Shown in pieces: positions 49,807-58,542 of a stretch of 64,000 bases of DNA (position 1 is the stretch's first letter; the number at the start of each line of letters is the position of its first letter). The stretch spans positions 1-64,000 of the forward strand of contig NZ_BBIO01000001.1 of NCBI RefSeq assembly GCF_000739695.1, given 5' to 3'. The notes under the pieces are model-generated. The model was not told the DNA's origin. It was given only the letters and a program-made list of their open reading frames with translations, and ran no database searches. Source of the stretch: Tepidicaulis marinus. Lineage in GTDB: Bacteria > Pseudomonadota > Alphaproteobacteria > Parvibaculales > Parvibaculaceae. A program made the position numbers and the translations under genes.

Positions 49807-51099
49807 ATGATGCCGCGCCTGAAAATGAAACTGTTTGCCGGCCTCGCCGCGCTCAGCCTGACCCTTGCCGCTTTCTCTGCAGGTGCCGAGGCCGCCACCC
49901 ACGCGCTCGATCTCTCGGGCACAGAGATGAGCGCCCAGGAAAGCCTGCAAACCGCGCTCATTCTGGCCGAGCCCGGCGACACGCTGCTGCTTCCCGAAGG
50001 CACTTTCGCGCTGACCGACGGGCTCTCTCTCGATATCGACAATGTCACGCTGAAAGGCGCAGGACCGGAAAAGACGATCCTTTCCTTCAAAAACCAGGAA
50101 GCGGGCAGCGAAGGGCTGATGGTCACATCGAGCGGCGTGACGCTGGAAGATTTCGCGATTGAAGACGCAAAAGGCGATGCGATCAAAGTCATGGGCGCGG
50201 ACGGCATCACCATGCGCCGCCTGCGCACCGAATGGACGGACGGGCCGAAGGAAACGAACGGCGCCTACGGTCTTTATCCCGTCTCCTCCAAAAATGTGCT
50301 GATCGACAATTGCACAGCCATCGGCGCCTCCGATGCCGGAATCTATGTCGGCCAGTCGCAGCACATCATCGTGAAGAACAGCCGCGCGGCCTTCAATGTC
50401 GCGGGCATCGAAATCGAAAACTCCTATTACGCCGATGTCTTCGGCAATACAGCCGAGCACAATACCGGCGGCATTCTGATTTTCGATCTGCCGGGCCTGC
50501 CGCAACAGGGCGGCCATTCCATCCGCGTCTTCGATAACCGCGTCGTCAATAACGACACCGGCAATTTCGCGCCCGAAGGCAATATTGTCGGCGAAGTGCC
50601 GACAGGCACCGGCATCATGGTGATGGCGAACCGGAACGTGGAGGTTTTCGGTAACGAGATCGCCGATAACGGCACCACCAATGTGCTCATCGTCGCCTAT
50701 CCAAACGATTATGAAGATGAAAACTATTTCCCCTTCCCGCAGGGCATTCATGTGCATGGCAACCGCATCGGCGAAGGCGGCACGACGCCCGATAACGAGA
50801 TCGGCGAATTGATCGCGCAGATCACCGGCACGCCTATTCCCGATATCATCTGGGACGGGCGCATGCCATGGGGCGATTATTTCTTCGGCCCGGAGGCCGG
50901 CAATGGCATTTACATCGGCGAGAACACGGCAACGGATGAAGGCGGCCAAGTGGACTTCGCCAATGTCGATGCCACGATGTGGTATGCGGCAAACTGGTTC
51001 CACAGCACGAAGCGGGAATTGCCGGATCATGCGGGTGGACCTGCAACGCTTACGCCCGTCACACTGGCGCCCGTCACACAGCCGCAAGAGACGCAATAA
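49807..51099 (+). CDS. Parallel beta-helix exported protein
   Basis: A 430-residue exported protein with a signal peptide ending EAATH. The body has short repeated strands of the right-handed parallel beta-helix type: DGLSLDIDNVTLKGAG, SKNVLIDNCTAIGASDAGIY, IEIENSYYADVFGNTAEHN and NRNVEVFGNEIADNG. The family (I recall it as TIGR03805) regularly sits beside a diheme cytochrome of the SO2930 type, as here. No catalytic residues of a known carbohydrate enzyme can be picked out. GGAGG lies 8 bases before the start. Confidence 0.85.
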   Translation: MMPRLKMKLFAGLAALSLTLAAFSAGAEAATHALDLSGTEMSAQESLQTALILAEPGDTLLLPEGTFALTDGLSLDIDNVTLKGAGPEKTILSFKNQEAGSEGLMVTSSGVTLEDFAIEDAKGDAIKVMGADGITMRRLRTEWTDGPKETNGAYGLYPVSSKNVLIDNCTAIGASDAGIYVGQSQHIIVKNSRAAFNVAGIEIENSYYADVFGNTAEHNTGGILIFDLPGLPQQGGHSIRVFDNRVVNNDTGNFAPEGNIVGEVPTGTGIMVMANRNVEVFGNEIADNGTTNVLIVAYPNDYEDENYFPFPQGIHVHGNRIGEGGTTPDNEIGELIAQITGTPIPDIIWDGRMPWGDYFFGPEAGNGIYIGENTATDEGGQVDFANVDATMWYAANWFHSTKRELPDHAGGPATLTPVTLAPVTQPQETQ

Positions 51100-51140
51100 G
51101 AGGCAGAATAAGAGACCGGGCAAAAGCAGGTAGAGTAAAC

Positions 51141-52199
51141 ATGAAACGCGCCGCGCATATTCTCTTGGGCCTTGCCCTTTGGGCGGGAGGGGCGCTGCCC
51201 GCGGGCGCCGTCAATATGGAGGCGGTGCTGAGTAAGCGCCCCGCCGCCACGCTTTCCGCCTACGGATTGTTTGAAGACGGCGGCGCGCAGCGCCCGGCGA
51301 AAGGCGTTCTGCCATACGATCTCATCACGCCGCTTTTCTCCGATTATGCGGAAAAACGCCGCTTCGTCTTCGTGCCGGAGGGCAAAGTCGCCTCATATGA
51401 CGGCGAAGATATTTTTTCTTTCCCCGTCGGCAGCGTTCTCGTCAAAACCTTTGCCTATAAGGACGAGAGCGCAGCCGCCGCCCACGGGCTGCGGCTCATC
51501 GAAACCCGCCTTCTCATTCATGGAGAAGACGGCTGGCACGCCTATCCTTATGTCTGGAACGAAGCGCAGAGCGAGGCCGTGCTCAAAGTGGCCGGTGCGC
51601 GGATGGAAATTCCGGTGCCACGGCCGGACGGACGCATCCTCACCGCACGCTACGCCGTGCCCAATGTCAATCAATGCAAGGGCTGTCATGTCTCCGGCAA
51701 GACGCTGGAGCCCATCGGCCCCAAGGCGCGCAATCTCAATCACGATTTTTCGTATGAAAGCGGCCCGGCCAATCAGCTGAGTACCTGGCAGGAGGCGGGC
51801 ATCCTGACGGGCCTTCCCGACGGCGGGCCCGGCGCCTGGCCGCGCGTGCCGGACTGGTCGGACCCAGAAAGCGGCACGCTTGCCGTGCGCGCCCGTGCCT
51901 ATCTCGATGTGAACTGCGCCCATTGCCACAAGGAAGACGGGCCCGCGAAAACCTCCGGCCTCTTTCTCACCTGGCAGGAACAAGATCCGGCCAGATGGGG
52001 TGTCCATAAAAGACCCGTCGCCGCCGGGCGCGGCTCGGGCGGGCTTGCTTTCGACATTGTGCCGGGAGACCCGGAGGCCTCGATCCTTCACTACCGCATG
52101 AATTCCGCCGATCCCGGCATCATGATGCCCGAGCTTGGCCGCAGCCTCATCCACGAAGAAGGCGTCGCCCTGATCCGCACCTGGATCGAGCAGCTTTGA
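51141..52199 (+). CDS. SO2930-family diheme c-type cytochrome
   Basis: A 352-residue exported protein with signal peptide ending AGAVN. Two heme-binding motifs are visible: NQCKGCHVSG and VNCAHCHKEDG. GIMMPELG near the C-terminus could supply an axial Met. ATG 51141 is preferred; the frame open from 50979 overlaps the previous gene. It lies 41 bases after the beta-helix gene, so the two are very likely one transcript and may form a periplasmic redox pair. Substrate unknown. Confidence 0.88.
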   Translation: MKRAAHILLGLALWAGGALPAGAVNMEAVLSKRPAATLSAYGLFEDGGAQRPAKGVLPYDLITPLFSDYAEKRRFVFVPEGKVASYDGEDIFSFPVGSVLVKTFAYKDESAAAAHGLRLIETRLLIHGEDGWHAYPYVWNEAQSEAVLKVAGARMEIPVPRPDGRILTARYAVPNVNQCKGCHVSGKTLEPIGPKARNLNHDFSYESGPANQLSTWQEAGILTGLPDGGPGAWPRVPDWSDPESGTLAVRARAYLDVNCAHCHKEDGPAKTSGLFLTWQEQDPARWGVHKRPVAAGRGSGGLAFDIVPGDPEASILHYRMNSADPGIMMPELGRSLIHEEGVALIRTWIEQL

Positions 52200-52241
52200 A
52201 CGAATTTGGGAAGTGGACGCAAATCACTCCCGGCACCGAGT

Positions 52242-53117
52242 TCAATCTTCCCTGGGCTGCAGAATAGTATTGATCGGAGGTAAGCGCTCGGACGAGCAAG
52301 CGGTAAAAATTTCCGATATCCCACTACTCGTTTCCACTCTCAGAGAAAAGGTCTCGGAGATGGCGACCGGATTCTCCGCTTCACGTTCATAAACCCAGCT
52401 TCTGTACCGAACGATGTTTCCATCAACCAAAAACCAAGTCGCCGGCTTAATGACGTCTTTTCTGGTTTCATAGACATATGGTGCAGAGAGACGCTCTACT
52501 CGCTTCTTAACGACACACCGATCACCGAGAAGCGATTTGTATTCTCTATACTCGCGGCCGAATCGCGAGAGATCGGAAGCGGAAACGTAACTTCCTTGAG
52601 CCAGCGAAGCTTCCGCTCTCCAAACCCGCCAGACCCAGTCATCAAATTCCGCGCAGTTAGCTGTTTGATCATTTCGTGCCTCGAGTGTGTAACGATACAG
52701 CCCCGTCACCATGCCGCGGCTGCCATATTCGGAATATGTCGGGCCGTCTTTGGCACCATAGTAGCTCTCTACGTAATCATATTGATCGTGAACTAGCTCT
52801 TTGAAACATGGGAAACACCCTGCGGGAACGGTCTGATACTTTCCCGCTGCGGCGTCGGGCAGAGACAATGCGTCGGCATCTGGAAGGATTGCGTATCCCT
52901 TAACGCCAGACACGGGATTCACAAAGCCTTGCAGATCACTCTCGCAGAGATCCGTTAGATCAGAGGGCATGTACAAGTTCCCTCCGCCGATCAAGGTCAA
53001 GAGCGTGGCCTGAAGCCAAACCACTCCGACATCCGGTCTATCGCAGCCTCCGATCAGCAAGGGCAGTGCAAGAACCAGAAAGAAGCCCCGCCGGCGTTTT
53101 ACGCGGGAAAAGATCAT
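52242..53117 (-). CDS. Uncharacterised lipoprotein with lower GC than neighbours
   Basis: A 291-residue protein with a lipobox LLIGGC (Cys25), so it is a predicted outer-membrane lipoprotein. The body holds several Cys residues and GVKGYAILPDADALSL, and it has no recognised domain. Its codon use is more AT-rich than the genes around it (many ATT, GAA and AAA codons), which suggests recent acquisition. It lies alone on the minus strand between the cytochrome gene and the PCu(A)C gene. Confidence 0.65.
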   Translation of the reverse strand: MIFSRVKRRRGFFLVLALPLLIGGCDRPDVGVVWLQATLLTLIGGGNLYMPSDLTDLCESDLQGFVNPVSGVKGYAILPDADALSLPDAAAGKYQTVPAGCFPCFKELVHDQYDYVESYYGAKDGPTYSEYGSRGMVTGLYRYTLEARNDQTANCAEFDDWVWRVWRAEASLAQGSYVSASDLSRFGREYREYKSLLGDRCVVKKRVERLSAPYVYETRKDVIKPATWFLVDGNIVRYRSWVYEREAENPVAISETFSLRVETSSGISEIFTACSSERLPPINTILQPRED

Positions 53118-53211
53118 GCCCCCTCCATGAAACAGTGATTTCCCCGACTATTTCACGACACCCACCGGAAGGAAAGCATGGGGTGGTATCGCCCATACTC
53201 CGCACATAAAG

Positions 53212-53246
53212 AAAAAAGCCGCCGCCCCTGAGGGCAGCGGCTTTTC
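53212..53246. terminator. Terminator after the PCu(A)C gene
   Basis: AAAAGCCGC (53214-53222) pairs with GCGGCTTTT (53237-53245) and an inner GCCC/GGGC stem. A and T runs flank the hairpin, so it works in both directions. It lies 28 bases beyond the PCu(A)C stop. Confidence 0.8.
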
Positions 53247-53272
53247 ATTCAGCCGCGAGCTTCCCAAAAAAA

Positions 53273-53815
53273 TCAGTGCCCGCTGCCGTGATGTTTCATG
53301 CCATCGCCTTTCTGCGTACCGCCAGACAGACCGGGCGTCATGACGGAGAAAGTAACGGGCACGCGGCCCGCCTTTTCGAAAATCAGCGCGCCATCTACGG
53401 ACATGCCTTCTTCGAGCGGGCCTTCAAGATCAAAAATCATCAGGTGATGGGCGCGGTGCTTGAAGATCAACATACCGTTGGCCGGCACCTCGGCGCTTTC
53501 GATGCGGCGCATCTTCATCACCTCGCCTTCCTTGATATGGGTGTGCAGCTCGACATTGCCCGCCCCTTCAAGTTCAGCGCCGATCAGACGGTCCGCCTCC
53601 CCATGATTGTGCAGCGTGAAATAGCCCGCGCTCCGGCGCACCGGGCCGATGGTCGGGCGCAGCACCGCCTTTTCGATCATGAAAGGAGAAGCCGGGGCTT
53701 CGGCTTGCGCTTCGGCTTCTTTTTTAGTTTCCGGCGCTTCCGCCGCCGCATGGGCGCCTGCCATTGGAAAGGCGAGAGTGAGGGCGAGCAGGAAACTTGA
53801 AATCATGTAACGCAT
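53273..53815 (-). CDS. PCu(A)C periplasmic copper chaperone
   Basis: A 180-residue exported protein with signal peptide ending AHA. The PCu(A)C (DUF461) core is clear: a first strand block with AGYFTLHNHG, the metal-binding H...M...H-x-M set as ELHTHIKEGEVMKM and AHHLMIFDL. The C-terminus carries extra His and Met (MKHHGSGH). The family carries Cu(I) in the periplasm, often for oxidase assembly. It follows the Met/His-rich outer-membrane gene by nine bases. Confidence 0.9.
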   Translation of the reverse strand: MRYMISSFLLALTLAFPMAGAHAAAEAPETKKEAEAQAEAPASPFMIEKAVLRPTIGPVRRSAGYFTLHNHGEADRLIGAELEGAGNVELHTHIKEGEVMKMRRIESAEVPANGMLIFKHRAHHLMIFDLEGPLEEGMSVDGALIFEKAGRVPVTFSVMTPGLSGGTQKGDGMKHHGSGH

Positions 53816-53824
53816 AAGAGTTCC

Positions 53825-54958
53825 TTAAAAAGATTTCTGCCAACCGATGGTCAGCGTCCAATCCCGCTCCATTTGCGGGCCGTTCAGGTCCTGATAGGCC
53901 GGCAGGCCGAATTCGATGCCGAGCCGGTGACTGGCAAGCGCCCCGTCCAGCGTATCGCTTTGGCCGATCAAATTCACGCCCGCAGAAAGCATGATCCGCT
54001 TGCCGCCGTAATTGGCGGGATCGGCGGCTTGTGTCGGCCCGGCAATCCGCGCGTCCTGCCCGTCGATCGAGCCTTCCACTTCCCCCAGCGCGCGCAGCGA
54101 GGTGGAAATCCAGGGTGCCCATTGATAGGCCGCCCAGCCCGTCAGCCGGCCGATATCGCCGAATGTATAGCCTTCATCATTGCTGCCGAGCCGCAGCGTG
54201 GCGCGCGCCTGCCCGCCCCAGGAAAAATCGCCCTGCCGGTCGGTATAGGTAATTCCGGGCTCAAGATCGAACGTGCCCGAGCCCAGCTGCATCCCGTAAG
54301 GAAGACGCATGACGGGGCGCGTGTTCATCGGAGTGAGCACATCGTCTTCTTCCGTGATGGACCCCGTGGGCAGGCTGAGGCCGAGATTGAGATGCACCTG
54401 CCACGTCTCGCTGTGATCAAGGCGAAGAAGCCCCGCTACTTTCGTATCGCCGAAGCCGGAGGAGCGCGTGGTGAAAGTGCCAAGCCGCGCGGTGCCCGCC
54501 ATGCCCTGGAAGGTGAGCGCCTCCATCTCTTTCTCCAGAAACATGCCCATGGCGGTCAGCGTCAGCCAGTCGCTCGGCGCATACATGAAGCCTGCCATAT
54601 ACATGTCCATCGACATGTCCTGCGGCACGACGCGCAATGTCGGCGGCTGCATGGGTTTGCCGAAATGCACATTGGGCACGGAGGTGACGATTTCTTCCGC
54701 GCTTATCGAAGACGTGCCGCTGCGGTTACCCTCCATCTCCATATGCATTTGCCGGAAGGACATCATGAACTCGCCCGTCTTATGCATGTGATCGCCCATC
54801 ACCCCCATCGGCGCGTGGCCATCGGCGCGGTAGACATCCACCCCGTGCATCGGGTCGGCTTGCAGCGGCGCGCTGCCGAAGGCAGCAAAGGCAGCGCCAA
54901 AAAGCGCAGCGAAACGGGCGCCGGGTTTTGCCCCCGGCCTCTTCTTTTCAAAAATCAT
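53825..54958 (-). CDS. Met/His-rich outer-membrane protein of a copper cluster
   Basis: A 377-residue exported protein with a signal peptide ending near LQADPMHG. Its N-terminal part is rich in Met and His (FMMSFRQMHMEMEG, MDMYMAGFMY), then repeated amphipathic strands end in a final Phe (IGWQKSF) like a beta-barrel. Similar proteins are annotated as putative transporters near PCu(A)C and DUF2946 genes. The Met-rich region suggests copper binding or uptake/export at the outer membrane, which is inference. Confidence 0.78.
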   Translation of the reverse strand: MIFEKKRPGAKPGARFAALFGAAFAAFGSAPLQADPMHGVDVYRADGHAPMGVMGDHMHKTGEFMMSFRQMHMEMEGNRSGTSSISAEEIVTSVPNVHFGKPMQPPTLRVVPQDMSMDMYMAGFMYAPSDWLTLTAMGMFLEKEMEALTFQGMAGTARLGTFTTRSSGFGDTKVAGLLRLDHSETWQVHLNLGLSLPTGSITEEDDVLTPMNTRPVMRLPYGMQLGSGTFDLEPGITYTDRQGDFSWGGQARATLRLGSNDEGYTFGDIGRLTGWAAYQWAPWISTSLRALGEVEGSIDGQDARIAGPTQAADPANYGGKRIMLSAGVNLIGQSDTLDGALASHRLGIEFGLPAYQDLNGPQMERDWTLTIGWQKSF

Positions 54959-55074
54959 TTATCTCTCATCCCCTCTCCCGCTGCGCTTTGTGAAAAGCGG
55001 CGGAAGCAAAAACAAACGGCCCGGCATGCGCGCGCATGCCGGCAGGCCGTAGCCAATTCAAGTCAACGCAAATG

Positions 55075-55512
55075 TCAGACGGAGAGAGGGGGCCCGCGCG
55101 GATGGGTAACGGCAGGGGAGACGCCGCCGGTCAGAAGCGCGGTTTCAAGCGGCGGCTCGAAACGCAGCACGGCGCCGAGAAAGGCCCCGCCGGGCAGACA
55201 GCATCCGCCGCAGGCCCCTTGCGAGCCATGGGCGCAAAAGGCGCAGTCGGAAAGTTTGGCCGGCACGTGCCCGCTTTTGCCATTCTCGCCGCTTTGGGAG
55301 GGCGAGCAGAGAATGAGAAGATCGGCGAGAAGGGCCTCGATCTTGGCATTCCCTGTTTGGGCATCCCCGGCTGTTTGAGGAAGGCCGCCAGAAGAGGAAA
55401 GAGAAGACGGGATGAACGCGGCCTGCGCCGTGGCCGCCCCATGCACAAAGCCCCCTGCCACATGCGCGAAAAGCGCCAGCACGGCCAGTATCCGGGCAAT
55501 GGAATGGAACAT
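55075..55512 (-). CDS. DUF2946-like exported protein
   Basis: A 145-residue protein with an N-terminal signal segment (ARILAVLALFAHVAGGF) and a Cys-rich patch (CAFCAHGSQGACGGCC) that could bind metal. DUF2946 proteins have a C-x-x-C near this place and are common upstream of copper-uptake or -export outer-membrane proteins. It begins the three-gene minus-strand copper set ahead of the Met-rich protein. Confidence 0.72.
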   Translation of the reverse strand: MFHSIARILAVLALFAHVAGGFVHGAATAQAAFIPSSLSSSGGLPQTAGDAQTGNAKIEALLADLLILCSPSQSGENGKSGHVPAKLSDCAFCAHGSQGACGGCCLPGGAFLGAVLRFEPPLETALLTGGVSPAVTHPRGPPLSV

Positions 55513-55690
55513 CTTGCTTCCCCTCTATCGGCCCGCCGCTTCACCGCACTGGTGATCACGCTGGGCCGGTATTCTTCTTAGGCTAAGGGAGCCGCGCGCA
55601 CATTGACAGAGGTCAAGGTGCCGCAGGAAGCACGGAAAAACCTGAAGGATAGAAAGCGATCCAAGGGCGCCGCGCCCGCGTATCAGGATC

Positions 55691-56440
55691 ATGAGGAAAA
55701 CGCAGCTTGCCAGTTTCGGCACCGGCCTTTCCGTTGCCCTTTACGGGGCAAGCGGGGGCATCGGCACGGCGCTGCGCGAGGCGCTGCTCGCCGACCCCGC
55801 GGTCGAGCGCGTCTTTGCCTTTTCCAGGCGCAGCCATTTTCCCGCCCATGAAAAACTGACCGCCATCGCCACGGATATCCGCCGCGAGGAAATGATCGCC
55901 GACGGCGCAGCGCTAATGCGCGCGGAAGGCCCGCTCCATCTCGTGCTTGTCGCCTCGGGCATTTTGCACGGCGACGATGTCCGCCCGGAAAAAAGCTGGC
56001 GGCAGATCGAGGCGGGCGCCATGGAAGAAGTGCTGCGCGTCAACACGCTCGCCCCCGCGCTCATCGCCAAACACACGCTGCCGCTGCTCGCGCGCGGGCG
56101 CAAATCCTGCTTTGCCGCGCTGTCGGCCCGCATCGGCTCGATCTCGGATAACAAGCTGGGCGGCTGGCATGCCTACCGCGCCTCGAAAGCCGCGCTTAAC
56201 ATGCTGATCCGCACTTTCGCCATCGAACTGGCGCGCAAGAACGAAGAGGCCCTAACCCTTGCGCTGCATCCGGGCACCGTCGACACGGACCTTTCAGCGC
56301 CCTTCCAGCGGGGCTTGCCAGAGGGGCAAGTGCAAAGCCCGGAGGAAACCGCCCGCCACCTTTTGAAAGTGATCGACGAGAAGGGGCCCGGCGAAAGCGG
56401 GCGCTGCTTTGCCTTCGACGGAACGGAAATCGCCCCATGA
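55691..56440 (+). CDS. Short-chain dehydrogenase family protein
   Basis: A 249-residue SDR. The cofactor motif is LYGASGGIGTALREA and the catalytic residues are in SARIGS ... YRASKAALN. The usual NNAG is replaced by a VASGIL stretch, seen in some atypical SDRs such as the CsgA/Fabp type. The start at 55691 has only a weak AGGA. It is followed closely by a small helical gene. Substrate unknown. Confidence 0.8.
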   Translation: MRKTQLASFGTGLSVALYGASGGIGTALREALLADPAVERVFAFSRRSHFPAHEKLTAIATDIRREEMIADGAALMRAEGPLHLVLVASGILHGDDVRPEKSWRQIEAGAMEEVLRVNTLAPALIAKHTLPLLARGRKSCFAALSARIGSISDNKLGGWHAYRASKAALNMLIRTFAIELARKNEEALTLALHPGTVDTDLSAPFQRGLPEGQVQSPEETARHLLKVIDEKGPGESGRCFAFDGTEIAP

Positions 56441-56462
56441 AAGAGCATTATGAGAGCGCGTT

Positions 56463-56690
56463 ATGAGTAAAGACCCGCAGATAGACGCTGCCGCCCGCGC
56501 CCTCATCGCCCAATATGGCGAGGATGCCGAAACCATTGCCATGCTGCGCGCGGCTGAATTCGCCGCGGCAGGCGATCTAAAGGCGCTCGGCGAATGGGAC
56601 CGCATCATTGAAGCGATCCGGCTTTTCCTTGCCGCAGGGGAACCGGGCGCTTCGGCAGACACGCCCGCCCCCACCGGCCCGCGCCATTGA
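56463..56690 (+). CDS. Small helical protein
   Basis: A 75-residue helical protein. AARALIAQYGEDAETIAMLRAAE and AGDLKALGEWDRIIEAIRLF match a small alphaproteobacterial family of unknown function (DUF6961-like). It follows the SDR gene by 22 bases and is likely co-transcribed. Confidence 0.65.
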   Translation: MSKDPQIDAAARALIAQYGEDAETIAMLRAAEFAAAGDLKALGEWDRIIEAIRLFLAAGEPGASADTPAPTGPRH

Positions 56691-56781
56691 CATGTGCCCC
56701 CTCTCCCTCAAACTTGGGACAAAATAACCGATAGGTCACGCCAATCCCGCCGCAGAAGCGGGGCGGCGGAAGGGGAGAGAG

Positions 56782-58170
56782 ATGAACGCACAGCCTGAGA
56801 ACACGCGCCTGCCGAAAGTCTGCATCGTGGGGGCCGGCTGCTCCGGCTTTACCACCGCCAAACGGCTGAAGGATTACGGCATACCCTTCGACTGTTATGA
56901 GATGTCGGACGATATCGGCGGCAACTGGTATTACAAGAACCCGAACGGCGCCTCCGCCTGCTATGAGAGCCTGCATATCGACACCTCGAAATGGCGCCTT
57001 GCCTTCGAGGATTTCCCGATCCCGGAAGACTTTCCGGATTTTCCGCACCACGCCCAGCTGCAGCAATATTTCAAAGACTATGTCGCACATTTTGGCCTCC
57101 GCCCTCACATCACCTTCAACACCGAAGTGACGGAAGCCAAACGCACCGGCGACGGGCTCTGGGCGGTGACGCTCTCGACCGGCGAAACGAAACTTTACGA
57201 CGCGCTGGTCGTGGCGAACGGTCATCATTGGGACCCGCGCATGCCGGAGTTTCTGGGCGCCTTCGAGGGCGATGAAATGCATGTGCACGCCTATTGCGAT
57301 CCGTTCGATCCCATCGACATGCGCGGTAAGAACATCGTCGTCGTCGGCATGGGCAACTCGGCCATGGATGTCGCCTGCGAGCTGTCGCAAAAGCCCATCG
57401 CCAAACGGCTGATGATGGCGGCCCGGCGCGGGGTCTATGTCATCCCGAAATATCACAAGGGCGAGCCGCTCGATAAAGCCTCCGCGCCCGCCTGGATGCC
57501 GCTCAAACTGCAAAAGGCCCTGGGGCGGTACGCAGTGAAAAAAATCATCGGCGATCAGACCCGCCTCGGCATGCCGCAGCCCGACCACCGCCCGCTCGAT
57601 GCGCATCCCACCGTCTCAAGCGAATTTGCGATCCGCCTCGGCTCCGGCGATATCGAGATCAAGCCGAATATCGAAGCGAAACTCGGGCGCCAAGTGCGCT
57701 TCACCGACGGCTCGGTGGAAGATGTGGACGTCATCATTTATGCGACGGGCTATAATGTGAGCTTCCCGTTCCTGAAAGACGAGGCGGTCAAGGTCGAGAA
57801 CAATCACGTCTCGCTGTTCAAACGCATGATGCGCCCCGGCGTGCCGAACCTCTTCTTCATGGGGCTCGCCCAGGCGCTGCCTACCCTCGTCAATTTCGCC
57901 GAACAGCAATCGAAGCTCGTCGCGAAATATCTGGCGGGCAAGTATGCGCTGCCATCGGAAGAAGAAATGTGGCGCATGACGAAAGCCGACGAGGCGCTTT
58001 ACACCGGCAATTTCTATAATTCCGCCCGCCACACAATGCAGCTCGACTTCCCGCATTATGTCCGCCAGCTAATGAAGGAAATCGCCAAGGGCGAAGCGCG
58101 CGCCAAAAAACAAGGCGGCAAACTCCCCGTCCCCGCGCGTGCGGAAGAGGCAAAGCAGAAGGCGGCCTAG
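56782..58170 (+). CDS. Flavin-containing monooxygenase
   Basis: A 462-residue FAD/NADPH enzyme. FAD motif GAGCSGFTTAKRLKDYGI is near the start, the second nucleotide-binding motif is VVVGMGNSAMDVACELS (about residue 190), and the region near GAFEGDEMHVHAYCDPFD resembles the family fingerprint. The family oxygenates N, S or ketone substrates. Length fits FMO rather than a shorter pyridine-nucleotide oxidoreductase. A GGGGAGAGAG ribosome site is present. Substrate unknown. Confidence 0.87.
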   Translation: MNAQPENTRLPKVCIVGAGCSGFTTAKRLKDYGIPFDCYEMSDDIGGNWYYKNPNGASACYESLHIDTSKWRLAFEDFPIPEDFPDFPHHAQLQQYFKDYVAHFGLRPHITFNTEVTEAKRTGDGLWAVTLSTGETKLYDALVVANGHHWDPRMPEFLGAFEGDEMHVHAYCDPFDPIDMRGKNIVVVGMGNSAMDVACELSQKPIAKRLMMAARRGVYVIPKYHKGEPLDKASAPAWMPLKLQKALGRYAVKKIIGDQTRLGMPQPDHRPLDAHPTVSSEFAIRLGSGDIEIKPNIEAKLGRQVRFTDGSVEDVDVIIYATGYNVSFPFLKDEAVKVENNHVSLFKRMMRPGVPNLFFMGLAQALPTLVNFAEQQSKLVAKYLAGKYALPSEEEMWRMTKADEALYTGNFYNSARHTMQLDFPHYVRQLMKEIAKGEARAKKQGGKLPVPARAEEAKQKAA

Positions 58171-58179
58171 GCCCCGCCT

Positions 58180-58542
58180 TCACGCCACTTCCAGCCCCAG
58201 CTCCTTGCGCTTCTTCTTGGTGAGGCCGAGGGCGACGAGGCGGTGGGACTCGGTGAGATAGGCTTTCAGCTCTTTGTCTTTAAGGCCGGGCTTGGCATAG
58301 TTCTGGATCCAGCTCATGCCGCGCGAGGCAAGATAGGGCGCGGGGCGAAGGCCCGGCTGGTCTTTGAGCACTTCATAGGAAAGTTTGGATGTCTTGAAGG
58401 TGAAGGCCGGGCTTCCATCGGCCCAGCCGCCAATGGCAAAGACCTTGCCGCCCACCTTCCAGACATGAGCGCCGCCCCACTGCACCACGTAAGTCGCGGC
58501 GGGCAGGGCGGCGCAAAAGGCGTTGAACTGGTCGTAGGTCAC
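58180..58542 (-). CDS. MmcQ/YjbR family protein
   Basis: A 120-residue protein with the family pattern: NAFCAALPAATYVVQWGGAHVWKV, VFAIGGWADGSPAFTFKTS and ASRGMSWIQNY. The family (CyaY-like fold) is widespread, and some members bind DNA. The ATG overlaps the next upstream gene by ATGA. It converges on the monooxygenase gene with 9 bases between. Confidence 0.85.
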   Translation of the reverse strand: MTYDQFNAFCAALPAATYVVQWGGAHVWKVGGKVFAIGGWADGSPAFTFKTSKLSYEVLKDQPGLRPAPYLASRGMSWIQNYAKPGLKDKELKAYLTESHRLVALGLTKKKRKELGLEVA

